Origin: CAYREX01 sp964423505
GTDB taxonomy: Bacteria > Fermentibacterota > Fermentibacteria > Fermentibacterales > JCC-6
Assembly: GCA_964423505.1 (NCBI GenBank)
Contig: CAYREX010000006.1
Span: 81,290 to 145,289 of the forward strand
Length of the DNA: 64,000 nt
Direction of reading: 5' to 3'
In this document: piece by piece, positions 18,344 through 26,883 of the stretch
Position numbering within the stretch: the first letter of the stretch is position 1
Layout of the letters: the number at the start of each line of letters is the position of its first letter
The notes under the pieces: generated by a model
Seen by the model: only the letters and a program-made list of their open reading frames with translations
Databases searched by the model: none
Told to the model about the DNA's origin: nothing
Translations under genes and position numbers: made by a program

Positions 18344-19725
18344 AGCCGCTCCGCGGCGTCGGAGACAAGAGATGCCAGCAGGCCGGCCTGTCCCATTAGA
18401 AGCGTCCGGACGTCCAGCTTCAGCAACCCGTCCTCTATCCTCGAGCAGACGGCCGGGCTGCCAAGGCGGAGCTCACGGGCCAGGGCGTCCGGGTCGGGGC
18501 AGGCTATGCCCACGCCCCGGGAGGGCATGGCGGTGTCCGGGAGCGCCCCGCTACCGACGTAGCTGCCGGTCTCGATGACCCTGGCGGAGCAGGAGGACGG
18601 GAGCTCGAGGGCGGCTGCCAGCTCCTCAGCCCTCCTGCCCAGCTCCTCCGGGCGGGCGGCGAGCATGGCGTATACCGGGTGCTCCTCCGTGAGGTAGCTC
18701 AGGCCCTCCCTGAAGAGCATCAGCGTTGCCTCGAGGGCGGCTAGGGTCAGCTTGCCGACCCGCAGCGCCCTTGCCAGCGGGTGGCGCCTAATCGCCTCCA
18801 CCGCATCACGCCTGCCGGTGATGATGCCCGCCTGCGGGCCGCCTATCAGCTTGTCCCCCGAGCTGGTCACCAAACCGGCTCCGGCGGCGATGCTCCCCGC
18901 GACGGTCGGCTCCGAGGGAAGGCCCAGCTCCGCCAGGTCCACCAGAGAGCCCGCGCCCAGGTCGTCTATCACGGGCAACCCGTGCTCCCGGCCGAGCGCC
19001 ACCAGGTCCTCCAGTGGGACCTCCCCGGAGAAGCCCCTTATCCGGTAGTTGGAGGGATGGACCCTGAGTATGGCCGCCGTCTCCTCGGTGATCGCATCGC
19101 GGTAGTCGCGAAGATGGGTGCGGTTGGTGCAGCCCACCTCCACCATCCGGGCCCCGCTCTGCCTCATCACCTCCGGTATCCGGAAGGAGCCGCCTATCTC
19201 CACCAGCTGGCCGCGGGAGACTATCACCTCCCGGCCCCCAGCCATGGCCGAGAGGACGAGGAGGGTGGCCCCGGCGTTGTTGTTGCAGACGGTTGCCGCC
19301 TCCGCTCCCGTGAGCTCCTTCAGGAGGTGCTCGACATGGACGTCCCGGTGGCCCCGCCTGCCGGTCTCCCGGTCCCACTGCAGCACGCAGTAGCCGGTGG
19401 CCGCCCGGGTGACCGCGGAGATGGCGGCACCGCTCATGGCGGCCCTGCCTATGGCTGTATGGAGCACTATCCCGGAGGCGTTTATCACGTCCTCCATTCC
19501 GGAGTCGGAGAGCATCCTGGCCTCGGCAAGGGCCATGGCCGCCAGCTCGTCATGCGTGCGGGGGCCGTCGCCGGAGAGGAGCCGCTCCCTCTCGGAGGCT
19601 ATCACCGACCGGCAGGCCTCGGTGAGCGAGGCCGGGGGCAGCGTGCCCTCCGGGTCCGCGAGACCGGCCAGCACGTGGACCGCCGGCAGCTCGCGCAGCG
19701 CCTTCCTGCACTCGTCATCGGCCAT
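18334..19725 (-). CDS. selA: L-seryl-tRNA(Sec) selenium transferase SelA
   Basis: PLP enzyme converting Ser-tRNA(Sec) to Sec-tRNA(Sec) with selenophosphate. The 463-residue product contains INASGIVLHTAIGRA, NNNAGATLLVL, DDLGAGSLVDL and the PLP-lysine motif SSGDKLIGGPQAG. The ATG at 19725 shares one base with the rnfB stop (TGATG), so it is translationally coupled to the Rnf operon; the frame is open further upstream only as a shadow of rnfB. selD is not in the window. Confidence 0.95.
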   Translation of the reverse strand: MADDECRKALRELPAVHVLAGLADPEGTLPPASLTEACRSVIASERERLLSGDGPRTHDELAAMALAEARMLSDSGMEDVINASGIVLHTAIGRAAMSGAAISAVTRAATGYCVLQWDRETGRRGHRDVHVEHLLKELTGAEAATVCNNNAGATLLVLSAMAGGREVIVSRGQLVEIGGSFRIPEVMRQSGARMVEVGCTNRTHLRDYRDAITEETAAILRVHPSNYRIRGFSGEVPLEDLVALGREHGLPVIDDLGAGSLVDLAELGLPSEPTVAGSIAAGAGLVTSSGDKLIGGPQAGIITGRRDAVEAIRRHPLARALRVGKLTLAALEATLMLFREGLSYLTEEHPVYAMLAARPEELGRRAEELAAALELPSSCSARVIETGSYVGSGALPDTAMPSRGVGIACPDPDALARELRLGSPAVCSRIEDGLLKLDVRTLLMGQAGLLASLVSDAAERLWG

Positions 19726-20789
19726 CAGACCCCGAACTCCTCTCCCCTCTGGTAGGAGAGCGCCCCCAGCATCCGTATGGAGCCCTTGGGGCACTTCGAG
19801 AGGCAGAGCCCGCATCCGACGCACTTCTCCTTGTCGACCTCGTGCCTCTCCTTGAGCTCTCCGGTGATGGCATTCACCGGACATGCCTTGGCGCACAGGG
19901 TGCACCCGACGCAGCTGCCGTCTATGTATGCCTTCGGCCTGGCCGGCGCCCTGTCCAGTATCGCGCCGGTCGGGCACTCGCCGGCGCAGAGGCCGCAGTT
20001 CACGCACTTCTCCGGGTCGATGGAGGCCAGGTTCTCCTCCACGGTGATGGCATCCACCGGGCAGACCTTGGCGCACTTCCTGCAGCCGATGCACGCGACG
20101 GTGCAGGCCTTGCGGGCCACGCCGCCCCTCTCCCTGCTGGAGCAGGCGACCACCACCTGCCTGTTGACCGGCCAGAGCTCGATTATGTCCTTGGGGCAGG
20201 CCGCCACGCACTTGCCGCAGCCGGTGCAGGCCTCCGGGTCTACGACCGGGACGCCGTCCGGCCCCATCTCGATGGCGTCGAAGGGGCATACCCGGACACA
20301 GTCGCCGAAGCCGAGGCAGCCGTAGGGGCAGGCCTTCTGCCCGCCCATGACCATGCCGGCCGCGGCGCACTCGGAGGGCCCCCGGTACTCGAAGACCTCG
20401 CGGGCGGAGTGGCCACCGGCGCAGCGGACCAGGGCTATCTTCCGCACGGAGTCGGAGACCTCGGCGCCGACCGCCTCGGCTATCCTGGCGTCCACCGACG
20501 CGCTTGCGGCGACGCAGCCCTCGGGCGGCGCCTCACCCTTCACGACCGCCTCGGCGAAGGCGGGGCAGCCCGGATAGCCGCAACCGCCGCAGTTGGCGCC
20601 CGGCAGCAGCGCCTCTATCCTCTCGACCCTCGGGTCCTTCTCCACGGCCAGCTTCTTGGCGGCGAAGGCCAGGCCCAGCCCCAGCAGGAGCCCCATGGCC
20701 CCCAGCACGACGGCCGGGTAGCCGACGGCAGCGGCCGCATCGGTCCCACCGGTCTGGGCGGTGAGCGCGAGAGCAAGGAGACCCGTCAT
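19725..20789 (-). CDS. rnfB: Rnf electron transport complex subunit B (multi-cluster ferredoxin)
   Basis: Electron-entry subunit of the Rnf complex, which couples ferredoxin:NAD+ oxidoreduction to Na+ or H+ pumping. An N-terminal membrane helix (about residues 22-44) is followed by the RnfB cluster motif NCGGCGYPGCPAF with a distal Cys, then six ferredoxin-like 4Fe-4S motifs (for example CTGCGKCVAACP, CIGCRKCAKVCP, CVNCGLCAGECP, CVGCTLCAKACP, CVGCGLCLSKCP). At 354 residues it is the long, clostridial/acetogen-like type rather than the ~190-residue proteobacterial one. Confidence 0.94.
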   Translation of the reverse strand: MTGLLALALTAQTGGTDAAAAVGYPAVVLGAMGLLLGLGLAFAAKKLAVEKDPRVERIEALLPGANCGGCGYPGCPAFAEAVVKGEAPPEGCVAASASVDARIAEAVGAEVSDSVRKIALVRCAGGHSAREVFEYRGPSECAAAGMVMGGQKACPYGCLGFGDCVRVCPFDAIEMGPDGVPVVDPEACTGCGKCVAACPKDIIELWPVNRQVVVACSSRERGGVARKACTVACIGCRKCAKVCPVDAITVEENLASIDPEKCVNCGLCAGECPTGAILDRAPARPKAYIDGSCVGCTLCAKACPVNAITGELKERHEVDKEKCVGCGLCLSKCPKGSIRMLGALSYQRGEEFGV

Positions 20790-20790
20790 C

Positions 20791-21438
20791 TCACACCCCC
20801 AGACCGGCGAAGCCGAGGAAGGCGATGGACATCACCCCGGCGATGATGAACGCGATGGGCTTGCCCCGAAGCGAGACCGGCAGGTCCGCCGTCTCCATCC
20901 TCTGCCTCAGCCCGGCCATTATCACCAGCGCCAGCGTGAAGCCTATCCCCGAGGCCACGCCGTTCACCAGCGAGTAGCCGAGGGCGTACCCCTCCTCGAT
21001 GTTGAGCACGGCCACGCCGAGTATGGCGCAGTTGGTGGTGATGAGCGGCAGGTAGATGCCCAGGGCGTCGTAGAGCGGCGGCGAGAACCTCTGCAGTATC
21101 ATCTCCACCAGCTGAACGAGAGAGGCGATGATGAGTATGAAGGCTATCGTCCGCAGGTAGGTCAGCGAGAGCGGCACAAGCAGCAGGTGGTAGACGGTCC
21201 AGGAGCCCAGGGTGGCCAGTGTCATCACGAAGATGACAGCGGCGCCCATGCCCACCGCCGAGTCGAGCTGCCGGGAGACGCCGATGAACGGGCAGATGCC
21301 GAGGAAGCGGGAGAGGACGAAGTTGTTCACCAGTATCGCCCCGAGCACTATGGTCATCAGCGTGCCGAGGTCGAAGCCGCCTGCGTCCCCGGGCGAGGCC
21401 AGGGCGGCGGAGAGCGCAATGGCGTTGAGGCCGCTCAT
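20791..21438 (-). CDS. rnfA: Rnf complex membrane subunit A
   Basis: Polytopic membrane subunit, homologous to RnfE and NqrE. The 215-residue product contains NNFVLSRFLGICPFIGVS near residue 40 and, around residues 115-135, LPLITTNCAILGVAVLN; both halves carry the conserved cysteines that hold the intramembrane FeS centre with RnfE. The start at 21438 overlaps the rnfE stop (ATGA); the 1-nt gap to rnfB downstream shows coupling. Confidence 0.94.
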   Translation of the reverse strand: MSGLNAIALSAALASPGDAGGFDLGTLMTIVLGAILVNNFVLSRFLGICPFIGVSRQLDSAVGMGAAVIFVMTLATLGSWTVYHLLLVPLSLTYLRTIAFILIIASLVQLVEMILQRFSPPLYDALGIYLPLITTNCAILGVAVLNIEEGYALGYSLVNGVASGIGFTLALVIMAGLRQRMETADLPVSLRGKPIAFIIAGVMSIAFLGFAGLGV

Positions 21439-22043
21439 CGTCCCCCTCCCTTCCTCTGGTCCAGCACGTTGAACGCGCCGAGGATGAAGCCGAGCAGTAT
21501 GAAGGCGCCGGGCGCCAGTATCGCTATCAGCACAGGCTGCTCTCGGAAGGCGCCCCACATCACGTTCATGTTCAGCCACGTACCGCTGCCGAGCAGCTCG
21601 CGGAAGGTCGCCAGCAGCACCATCGCCAGCGTGAAGCCTGCGCCCATCCCGAGGCCGTCGGCGAGGGAGTTGAGCACCGGGTTCCTGTTGGCGAAGCCCT
21701 CGGCCCTGCCGAGGATTATGCAGTTCACCACGATGAGCGGTATGAAGATGCCCAGGCTCTTGTGGAGGTCGGGCACGTAGGCGTTCATCACCATGTCCAC
21801 CAGCGTCACGAAGGTGGCAATGATGACTATGTAGCAGGGAATCCGTACCTTGGAGGGTATGGCCTTCCTGAGCAGCGAGACCAGGAAGTTGGAGCAGACC
21901 AGCACGAAGGTCGAGGCCGCTCCCATTCCGAGCGCGTTCTCCACGGAGGTCGTCACCGCCAGGAAGGGACAGAGCCCCAGCGCCAGCTTGAAGACCGGGT
22001 TCTCGCGGTATATGCCTGCCGTCAGGTCTCTCCAGAGGCTCAT
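21435..22043 (-). CDS. rnfE: Rnf complex membrane subunit E
   Basis: Polytopic membrane subunit of Rnf, 202 residues. Motifs are NPVFKLALGLCPFLAVT near the N-terminus and PLIVVNCIILGRAEGFA in the middle, both with the conserved cysteines paired with those of RnfA. The ATG overlaps the rnfG stop. Gene order C-D-G-E-A-B is the acetogen/clostridial arrangement. Confidence 0.94.
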   Translation of the reverse strand: MSLWRDLTAGIYRENPVFKLALGLCPFLAVTTSVENALGMGAASTFVLVCSNFLVSLLRKAIPSKVRIPCYIVIIATFVTLVDMVMNAYVPDLHKSLGIFIPLIVVNCIILGRAEGFANRNPVLNSLADGLGMGAGFTLAMVLLATFRELLGSGTWLNMNVMWGAFREQPVLIAILAPGAFILLGFILGAFNVLDQRKGGGR

Positions 22044-22759
22044 GAGCCACCTCCGGTCCCGGTGGTGTCGATGCCCTCACCGGGCTCCGCTCCGGCGCCT
22101 GCGGAGGAGCGCTTCGGCGGCGGGTTCGGAGGCGGGTCGGGCGACCAGCCCTGCAGGCCGCTCCCGTCGAACAGCCCCTCCTCCTCCATCGCCTCCAGGC
22201 CCTCCTGCACGGAGGCCACCACGGCCCTGGAGGTTATCGTGCTGCCGGTCATGGCGTCTATGGTGCCCCCGTCGACGGTCAGGCGGCAGCTCTCCGCGGT
22301 GACGCCGTCCTCGCTGAGCTGGTCGAGCAGCTTCGCCGGGTCCTCCACGTTGGCCCCGAGGCCCGGGGTCTCCATCTGGTAGAGGATGCTGCTGGACTCG
22401 ACCTCGCCATCCGGGCTGACGGCCACCATCGTCTGGACGGTGCTCGAGTACCCCTTGCCGTAGGCGACGAAGACGAAGCCCGCGACGGAGTCAGAGCCGG
22501 CCGGCCGCACGGCGACCACCGACAGCTCGTTGCCGGTGCCGGCGAACGGGTTCTCCAGGCCCTCTATCCCCAGCGAGTCGAACTCGAGGCTGTCCGCCGG
22601 CGTCAGGGCGGCGGCCACGTCCGACATCAGCGCCTGCTTCTCCATCTCCTTCTGCTCCGCTATCATGGGGGCGGTCCTGGAGTTCACAAGCCCCAGCGCC
22701 ACCGCCGCCACCAGGGCGACGAGCATGAGGACCAGACCGAGCTTCAGCATCTCAGCCAT
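22040..22759 (-). CDS. rnfG: Rnf complex FMN-binding subunit G
   Basis: Periplasmic flavoprotein anchored by one N-terminal helix (about residues 6-26), with FMN bound covalently to Thr. The motif DAMTGSTITS near residue 190 fits the FMN site (S/T-G-A/S-T-x-S/T). A proline- and glycine-rich tail of about 35 residues is an extension not usual for the family. It overlaps rnfD by 8 bp and rnfE by 4 bp. Confidence 0.92.
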   Translation of the reverse strand: MAEMLKLGLVLMLVALVAAVALGLVNSRTAPMIAEQKEMEKQALMSDVAAALTPADSLEFDSLGIEGLENPFAGTGNELSVVAVRPAGSDSVAGFVFVAYGKGYSSTVQTMVAVSPDGEVESSSILYQMETPGLGANVEDPAKLLDQLSEDGVTAESCRLTVDGGTIDAMTGSTITSRAVVASVQEGLEAMEEEGLFDGSGLQGWSPDPPPNPPPKRSSAGAGAEPGEGIDTTGTGGGS

Positions 22760-23873
22760 CCTCCCTCACCTCCCCGAAGACCCTGGGCCTCGTGTACCTG
22801 TCGATGAGCGGCGTCACCAGGTTCATGAGCAGTATCGAGTAGGAGCACCCCTCCGGGTACCCCCCCCACCTCCGGATGACCATGGTTATCAGTCCGGCGC
22901 CGACCCCGAAGACTATCCGTCCCTTCGGGGTCACCGGGGTGGTCACCATGTCGCTCACCATGAAGAAGCCTCCGAGCACGACACCGCCGGCCAGCACGTG
23001 GAAGAGCGGGTCCCCGGCGAAGAGCCCGGGGCCGCCTATCACCCAGCCGAACAGCGCCACCGTCCCCAGGTAGCTGATGGGGAGCCGCGGCTCGAGCACC
23101 CCCCTCATCATCAGGTAGACGACACCCACGAGCAGGAGCACCACGGAGGTCTCGCCGAGGCATCCCCCCCGGCGCCCGAGGAAGAGGTTCAGGTAGGTGC
23201 CCCCTGAGGAGAGGCTGCTCCTGACCTCGCTCGCAGCGCCCCTTAGCTCCTCCGCCTCGGTTTCCAGACCCTCGTCCTCCACCACCGACGCGCTCTCGTC
23301 CATGTCGAACGTCTGCTTCAGGACGTTCAGCGGAGTTGCGCCCGTGATGGCGTCCGCATCGTCAAGCTCCGCCAGCTCCTCCGCCGGCATGCCGGTTGTG
23401 GACGCACCCATGTCCCTCCAGGACTGCGGCGCGATCCAGCCGGCGGTCATCAGCACCGGGAAGCTGGCCACCAGGAACGCCCTGCCCAGAAGGGCCGGGT
23501 TGACGATGTTCTGACCGAGGCCGCCGAAGGCCTGCTTGCCCACCGCTATGGCGAAGGCGCTGCCCACCACGGGCAGCCACCAGGGAACGCCGGGCGGCAG
23601 GTTGTAGGCCAGCAGTATCCCTGTGACCAGGGCGCTCCCGTCCATGACGAAGCTCACCGGCCTCTTCATGAACCGGAGACAGAGGTACTCCGTCACCACC
23701 GCGGCGCCAACGGCCAGAAGCACCAGGCCGAGCGCGCCCGGGCCGAAGTACCAGACGGCCGCCACCAGCGCGGGCAGCAACGCGAAGACCACGTCCAGCA
23801 TCACCCGCCGGGTGGTCCGATGGGACCCCAGGTGGGGGGACATGGCGAGCTCGAACCGCCTGGGCTCCGCCAT
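22752..23873 (-). CDS. rnfD: Rnf complex membrane subunit D
   Basis: Polytopic membrane subunit with covalently bound FMN. The 373-residue product has AFGGLGQNIVNPALLGRAFL and the flavinylation motif DAITGATPLNVLK near residue 195 (Thr of TGAT-P-L). Following it is an acidic, low-complexity insert (about residues 210-245) before the membrane segments resume. The ATG at 23873 shares one base with the rnfC stop (TGATG). Confidence 0.94.
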   Translation of the reverse strand: MAEPRRFELAMSPHLGSHRTTRRVMLDVVFALLPALVAAVWYFGPGALGLVLLAVGAAVVTEYLCLRFMKRPVSFVMDGSALVTGILLAYNLPPGVPWWLPVVGSAFAIAVGKQAFGGLGQNIVNPALLGRAFLVASFPVLMTAGWIAPQSWRDMGASTTGMPAEELAELDDADAITGATPLNVLKQTFDMDESASVVEDEGLETEAEELRGAASEVRSSLSSGGTYLNLFLGRRGGCLGETSVVLLLVGVVYLMMRGVLEPRLPISYLGTVALFGWVIGGPGLFAGDPLFHVLAGGVVLGGFFMVSDMVTTPVTPKGRIVFGVGAGLITMVIRRWGGYPEGCSYSILLMNLVTPLIDRYTRPRVFGEVREDG

Positions 23874-25183
23874 CACGCCTCCTTCCTGCCCATGGCCCTG
23901 ATGGCGTCCTGCGCCCTCTTGATGTAGTGGACGAGGTACCGGCCGGCGGGGCATACGTAGCTGCACGTGCCGCAGGCCATGCAGCTCAGCGCGCCCATCT
24001 CCTCCGCCTCGTCCCACCTCTCGTGCTCCGATGCCCTTGCAATGAGGCTCGGTGTCAGGTGCAGGGGACACCTGTCCACGCACTTCCCGCAGCTCAGGCA
24101 GGGCCCCTCGGTGACGTCCCTGACCTCCTCGGAGGAGAGGGCCAGCACCCCGCTGGTGCCCTTGGTGACGGGCACCGCGTCGGTGAACAGCGCTATCCCC
24201 ATCATGGGCCCGCCGCTGACCAGCCTCCTGACGTCGTCCGAGTAGCCGCCGGACTCCTCGACCAGGTCCGTGAAAAGGGTCCCGACGCATGCATCGTAGT
24301 TCCCCGGCCGCATGACGCCGCCGCCGGTCACGGTGATTATCCGCCGCACGGAGGGCTCCCCCCCGCTGACGGCGGCGGCAACCGCCGCCGCGGTGCCCAC
24401 GTTCTGCACCACTACGCCCACGTCCAGGGGGAGGCCGCCTGCAGGCACCTCGCGGCCGGTGGCCACGTCTATGAGCTGCTTCTCGGCCCCCTGGGGGTAG
24501 CTGACCTCGAGCGGCAGCACTTCCAGGCCGCTCTCCCGCATCAGCTCGATGGCGTCCGGCTTGTTCACCTCTATGCCGACCAGGAAGCGCTCGACCCCCA
24601 GCACGGATGCGAGTATCCTGGTGCCCAGCACTATCTCCTCCGGTCTCTCCAGCATCAGCCGGTGGTCCGCGGTCAGGTACGGCTCGCACTCGACGCCGTT
24701 GATTACAAGGGTGTCGATTTCCTTGCCCGGGGGAGGCGAGAGCTTCACGTAGGTGGGAAAGCTGGCCCCGCCCATCCCGCACACCCCGGCGGCACGGATG
24801 CGCTCCACCAGCTCCTCCCGGGAGCGCCCCTCCCAGTCCGGCCAGGGCTCCAGCGGGGGAGGCCCCTCCTCTGACTCGGTCTCGATCACCACCTGCAGGC
24901 CGGACCTGCGGTGCGGCATCGGACCCTCCTCCACCGCCTTCACGGTGCCGGTTACCGGCGAATGCGTGGGCAGGCTTATGAATCCGTTCTGCTCACCTAT
25001 CTCCTGTCCCCTGACCACCCGGTCACCCTTCTCGACCGCAGGCTTCGACGGAGCGCCCAGGTGCTGGCACAGTGGCACTCGGACCACCTCGGGCGCGGCG
25101 AGCCTGCGGATGGGGCTCCCGGATGAAAGCTCCTTGCGGCCGGGAGGATGGGTACCTCCACGGAAGGTCCTGGGTCTGCTCAT
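23873..25183 (-). CDS. rnfC: Rnf complex NADH-side subunit C
   Basis: Peripheral subunit that exchanges electrons with NAD(H). The 436-residue product has the RnfC N-terminal barrel-sandwich domain, the NADH/FMN-binding region with GMGGASFPTYVKL and INGVECEPYLTADH, an SLBB-type segment, and two 4Fe-4S motifs near the C-terminus (CLSCGKCVDRCP and CMACGTCSYVCP). It is the first rnf gene, 40 bp after nrdR, so the operon may be read from the nrdR promoter. Confidence 0.95.
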   Translation of the reverse strand: MSRPRTFRGGTHPPGRKELSSGSPIRRLAAPEVVRVPLCQHLGAPSKPAVEKGDRVVRGQEIGEQNGFISLPTHSPVTGTVKAVEEGPMPHRRSGLQVVIETESEEGPPPLEPWPDWEGRSREELVERIRAAGVCGMGGASFPTYVKLSPPPGKEIDTLVINGVECEPYLTADHRLMLERPEEIVLGTRILASVLGVERFLVGIEVNKPDAIELMRESGLEVLPLEVSYPQGAEKQLIDVATGREVPAGGLPLDVGVVVQNVGTAAAVAAAVSGGEPSVRRIITVTGGGVMRPGNYDACVGTLFTDLVEESGGYSDDVRRLVSGGPMMGIALFTDAVPVTKGTSGVLALSSEEVRDVTEGPCLSCGKCVDRCPLHLTPSLIARASEHERWDEAEEMGALSCMACGTCSYVCPAGRYLVHYIKRAQDAIRAMGRKEA

Positions 25184-25223
25184 GGGCCTCCTTGCGACGA
25201 CGACCGACCCCCGGAGCCCGGGA

Positions 25224-25679
25224 TCAGTCCTGCTTGAGGAGCCTGTCCAGCTCCCTCTTGAACTGCGATACGTCCTTGAACTGTCTGTACACGCTGGCGA
25301 AGCGGACGTAGGCCACCTCGTCCACTCCCTGGAGCTCCTCCATGACGAACTCGCCTATGCGTCTTCCGGTCACCTCGTCCGGGAACTCCTCCACTATCCT
25401 GGAGAGCACCCTGTCCACCAGCTCGTTGACCTCGCTCGCCGACACGGGACGCTTCTCGCAGGCCCTGTCTATTCCCTTCTCCAGCTTGCCCCTGTCGAAG
25501 GGCTCCCGGCGGCCGTCCGCCTTCACCACGACCGGGTAGGACCTCTCGATGCTCTCGTAGGTCGTGAACCTGTAGCCGCAGTCGGCGCACTCCCGTCTCC
25601 TCCTGGTGGCCTCCCCGTCGCGGACGGAGCGGGAGTCGATGACCCTGTCGTCCATGCTCGCGCACCTGGGACATCTCAT
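25224..25679 (-). CDS. nrdR: Transcriptional repressor NrdR
   Basis: Zinc-ribbon/ATP-cone repressor of ribonucleotide reductase genes. From the ATG at 25679 the product has 151 residues, the family length, starting MRCPRC with a second pair CADC to complete the zinc ribbon, then the ATP-cone with VVKADGRREPFDRGKLEKG. An upstream ATG at 25793 would add 38 residues that no NrdR has. A short hairpin (GGGCT/AGCCC, around 25704-25717) sits in the leader. No nrd genes are in the window. Confidence 0.95.
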   Translation of the reverse strand: MRCPRCASMDDRVIDSRSVRDGEATRRRRECADCGYRFTTYESIERSYPVVVKADGRREPFDRGKLEKGIDRACEKRPVSASEVNELVDRVLSRIVEEFPDEVTGRRIGEFVMEELQGVDEVAYVRFASVYRQFKDVSQFKRELDRLLKQD

Positions 25680-25758
25680 CCTTGTCTCCGAGCGAAGCTG
25701 AAGGGCTCGCAAGCCCCCGGGCAAAGGTTCCTCAATCAGCGAACAATAAGAAATATCC

Positions 25759-25788
25759 TTGACGGGGAACACCGACAACAAGTAGAAT
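25759..25788 (+). promoter_or_regulatory. Promoter for tRNA-His/tRNA-Lys
   Basis: TTGACG (25759-25764) and TAGAAT (25783-25788) with an 18-bp spacer lie 15 bp before the first tRNA. Both hexamers match consensus at five of six positions. Confidence 0.75.
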
Positions 25789-25802
25789 CTCACCCGCCTT
25801 GC

Positions 25803-25879
25803 GGTGGGAGTAGTTCAGTTGGTAGAGCCCCTGATTGTGGATCAGGTGGTCGCCGGTTCAAGTCCGGTCTCCCACCCCA
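25803..25879 (+). tRNA. tRNA-His (anticodon GTG)
   Basis: Full cloverleaf of 77 nt with encoded CCA. The acceptor has the extra 5' G (G-1) opposite C73, the mark of tRNA-His; D stem GTTC/GAGC, anticodon stem CCTGA/TCAGG with loop TTGTGGA, T arm GCCGG/CCGGT. Confidence 0.97.
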
Positions 25880-25883
25880 CAAT

Positions 25884-25959
25884 GCGTCCCTAGCTCAATT
25901 GGCAGAGCAACGGACTCTTAATCCGTAGGTTCCGGGTTCGATTCCCGGGGGGCGTACCA
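25884..25959 (+). tRNA. tRNA-Lys (anticodon CTT)
   Basis: Cloverleaf of 76 nt with encoded CCA: acceptor GCGTCCC/GGGGCGT (two G-U pairs, including the first pair), D stem GCTC/GAGC, anticodon stem ACGGA/TCCGT with loop CTCTTAA, T stem CCGGG/CCCGG. It follows tRNA-His by 4 nt, so both share a transcript. The stop codon of the convergent methyltransferase frame lies inside it. Confidence 0.96.
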
Positions 25960-26737
25960 GCAACGGGGCCGGGGCGAGCGTCGCCCCGGCCCCTCTCCGT
26001 TGGCTCCTCCCGCCCGGCTTCCGCGCTATGAGCAGGAGGTTCGAGGCGAGGCGGTCGGTCTGCAGCACACCGGAGAGGAGCGTGGTCAGCCGGTTCAGCA
26101 GCCTCACCGCCCTGGAGGTCGCCCTGGAGGGCCTCTGGCCCGTGGGGGTCACGAAGTCGGTCAGGACCCCCGCGATACGCCTTCTCAGGATGATCTCCAG
26201 CTCCCCGTGGCACTCCTCCAGCTGCCGCATTCCCATGGGGACGTGGTTCGCTGGGAGCCTCCGGTAGCCGGCGGGGTTCATCCTCCTCATCAGGGCGGTC
26301 TGCAGGCAGGGAGCGGTGTTGGGCACCACGGTCACCAGGATGCCGCCGGGGAGAAGGAGGGTGACCAGCACGGCGACGACGGCCTCCGGCCTTTCGAAGT
26401 GCTCCACCAGGCCGGCCGACAGGACCGCGTCGAAGGATCCGCGGAAATGCCCGGGCGGGTCCAGGACGTCCCCCAGGAGCACCTCCCCCCGGATTCCCAG
26501 GCTGTTCCAGTTGGCCCTGGTGAGCAGTACGCCCTCCGGGCTGCTGTCGATGCCGGCGACGCTGTCGAAGCCCAGCTCGCGGGAGAAGAAGGCACCGTAC
26601 CTCCCCGGCGTGCAGCCCGCCTCCAGGAAGGACATGCCGCGGCCGTCGGGGAACGTCCTGCGCAGCAGAGGGAGTATCTGGCAGTGGGGGTAGCGCCTGC
26701 CGTCGTGCAGGAGGGGGAGCTCCGCCCCCTCGGACAT
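25895..26737 (-). CDS. Class I SAM-dependent methyltransferase
   Basis: A methyltransferase of unknown substrate. Motif I is LEAGCTPGRYGAFF near residue 33, followed by VAGIDSSPEGV (acidic end of strand 2), LLGDVLDPP and FDAVLSAGLVEHF, the usual order for small-molecule methyltransferases such as the UbiE/Coq5 group. The ATG at 26737 has a GGAGG three bases upstream; frames further upstream run antisense to tRNA-Arg and are not coding. The reading frame does not stop at the end of the domain (about residue 255) but continues through the 25961-26002 hairpin into the antisense of tRNA-Lys. So the true C-terminus is uncertain. Confidence 0.75.
   Translation of the reverse strand: MSEGAELPLLHDGRRYPHCQILPLLRRTFPDGRGMSFLEAGCTPGRYGAFFSRELGFDSVAGIDSSPEGVLLTRANWNSLGIRGEVLLGDVLDPPGHFRGSFDAVLSAGLVEHFERPEAVVAVLVTLLLPGGILVTVVPNTAPCLQTALMRRMNPAGYRRLPANHVPMGMRQLEECHGELEIILRRRIAGVLTDFVTPTGQRPSRATSRAVRLLNRLTTLLSGVLQTDRLASNLLLIARKPGGRSQRRGAGATLAPAPLLVRPPGIEPGTYGLRVRCSAN
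25961..26002. terminator. Strong hairpin between tRNA-Lys and a convergent gene
   Basis: A perfect 13-bp GC-rich stem (25965-25977 with 25981-25993, loop GCG) with an outer CAACG/CGTTG pairing. It starts right after the tRNA-Lys CCA and would end the tRNA transcript; it has no clear U tract on either strand, so it may act as a processing or Rho-dependent barrier. It lies inside the last part of the convergent methyltransferase frame. Confidence 0.6.
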
Positions 26738-26835
26738 GTACCTCCAGTCACCCGGCTCCGTCAGGCTGCCGCTCTTCCCGCTCGGCACCTGCCCCCCTCC
26801 CTGCTGTCCGCCGGTGCCCCCTTCCCCGCTCCACG

Positions 26836-26865
26836 TTGGACGGTGGGGCGGTTGTCCAATAGAAT
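26836..26865 (+). promoter_or_regulatory. Promoter for tRNA-Arg
   Basis: TTGGAC (26836-26841), 18-bp spacer and TAGAAT (26860-26865), 18 bp before tRNA-Arg. The -35 is weak, but the -10 is identical to that of the mraZ and tRNA-His promoters. TTGGAC and GTCCAA (26854-26859) form an inverted repeat across the spacer. Confidence 0.55.
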
Positions 26866-26883
26866 AACTGACCGGCGGCCGGT

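Noticed and set aside
20371..20789. Long alternate frames opposite or beside rnf, pur and rng genes
   Set aside because: Arg/Gly/Pro-rich shadows without motifs, in regions fully explained by the genes given.
25680..25758. Riboswitch or NrdR box upstream of nrdR
   Set aside because: Only a short hairpin is visible; no known aptamer pattern or paired NrdR boxes.
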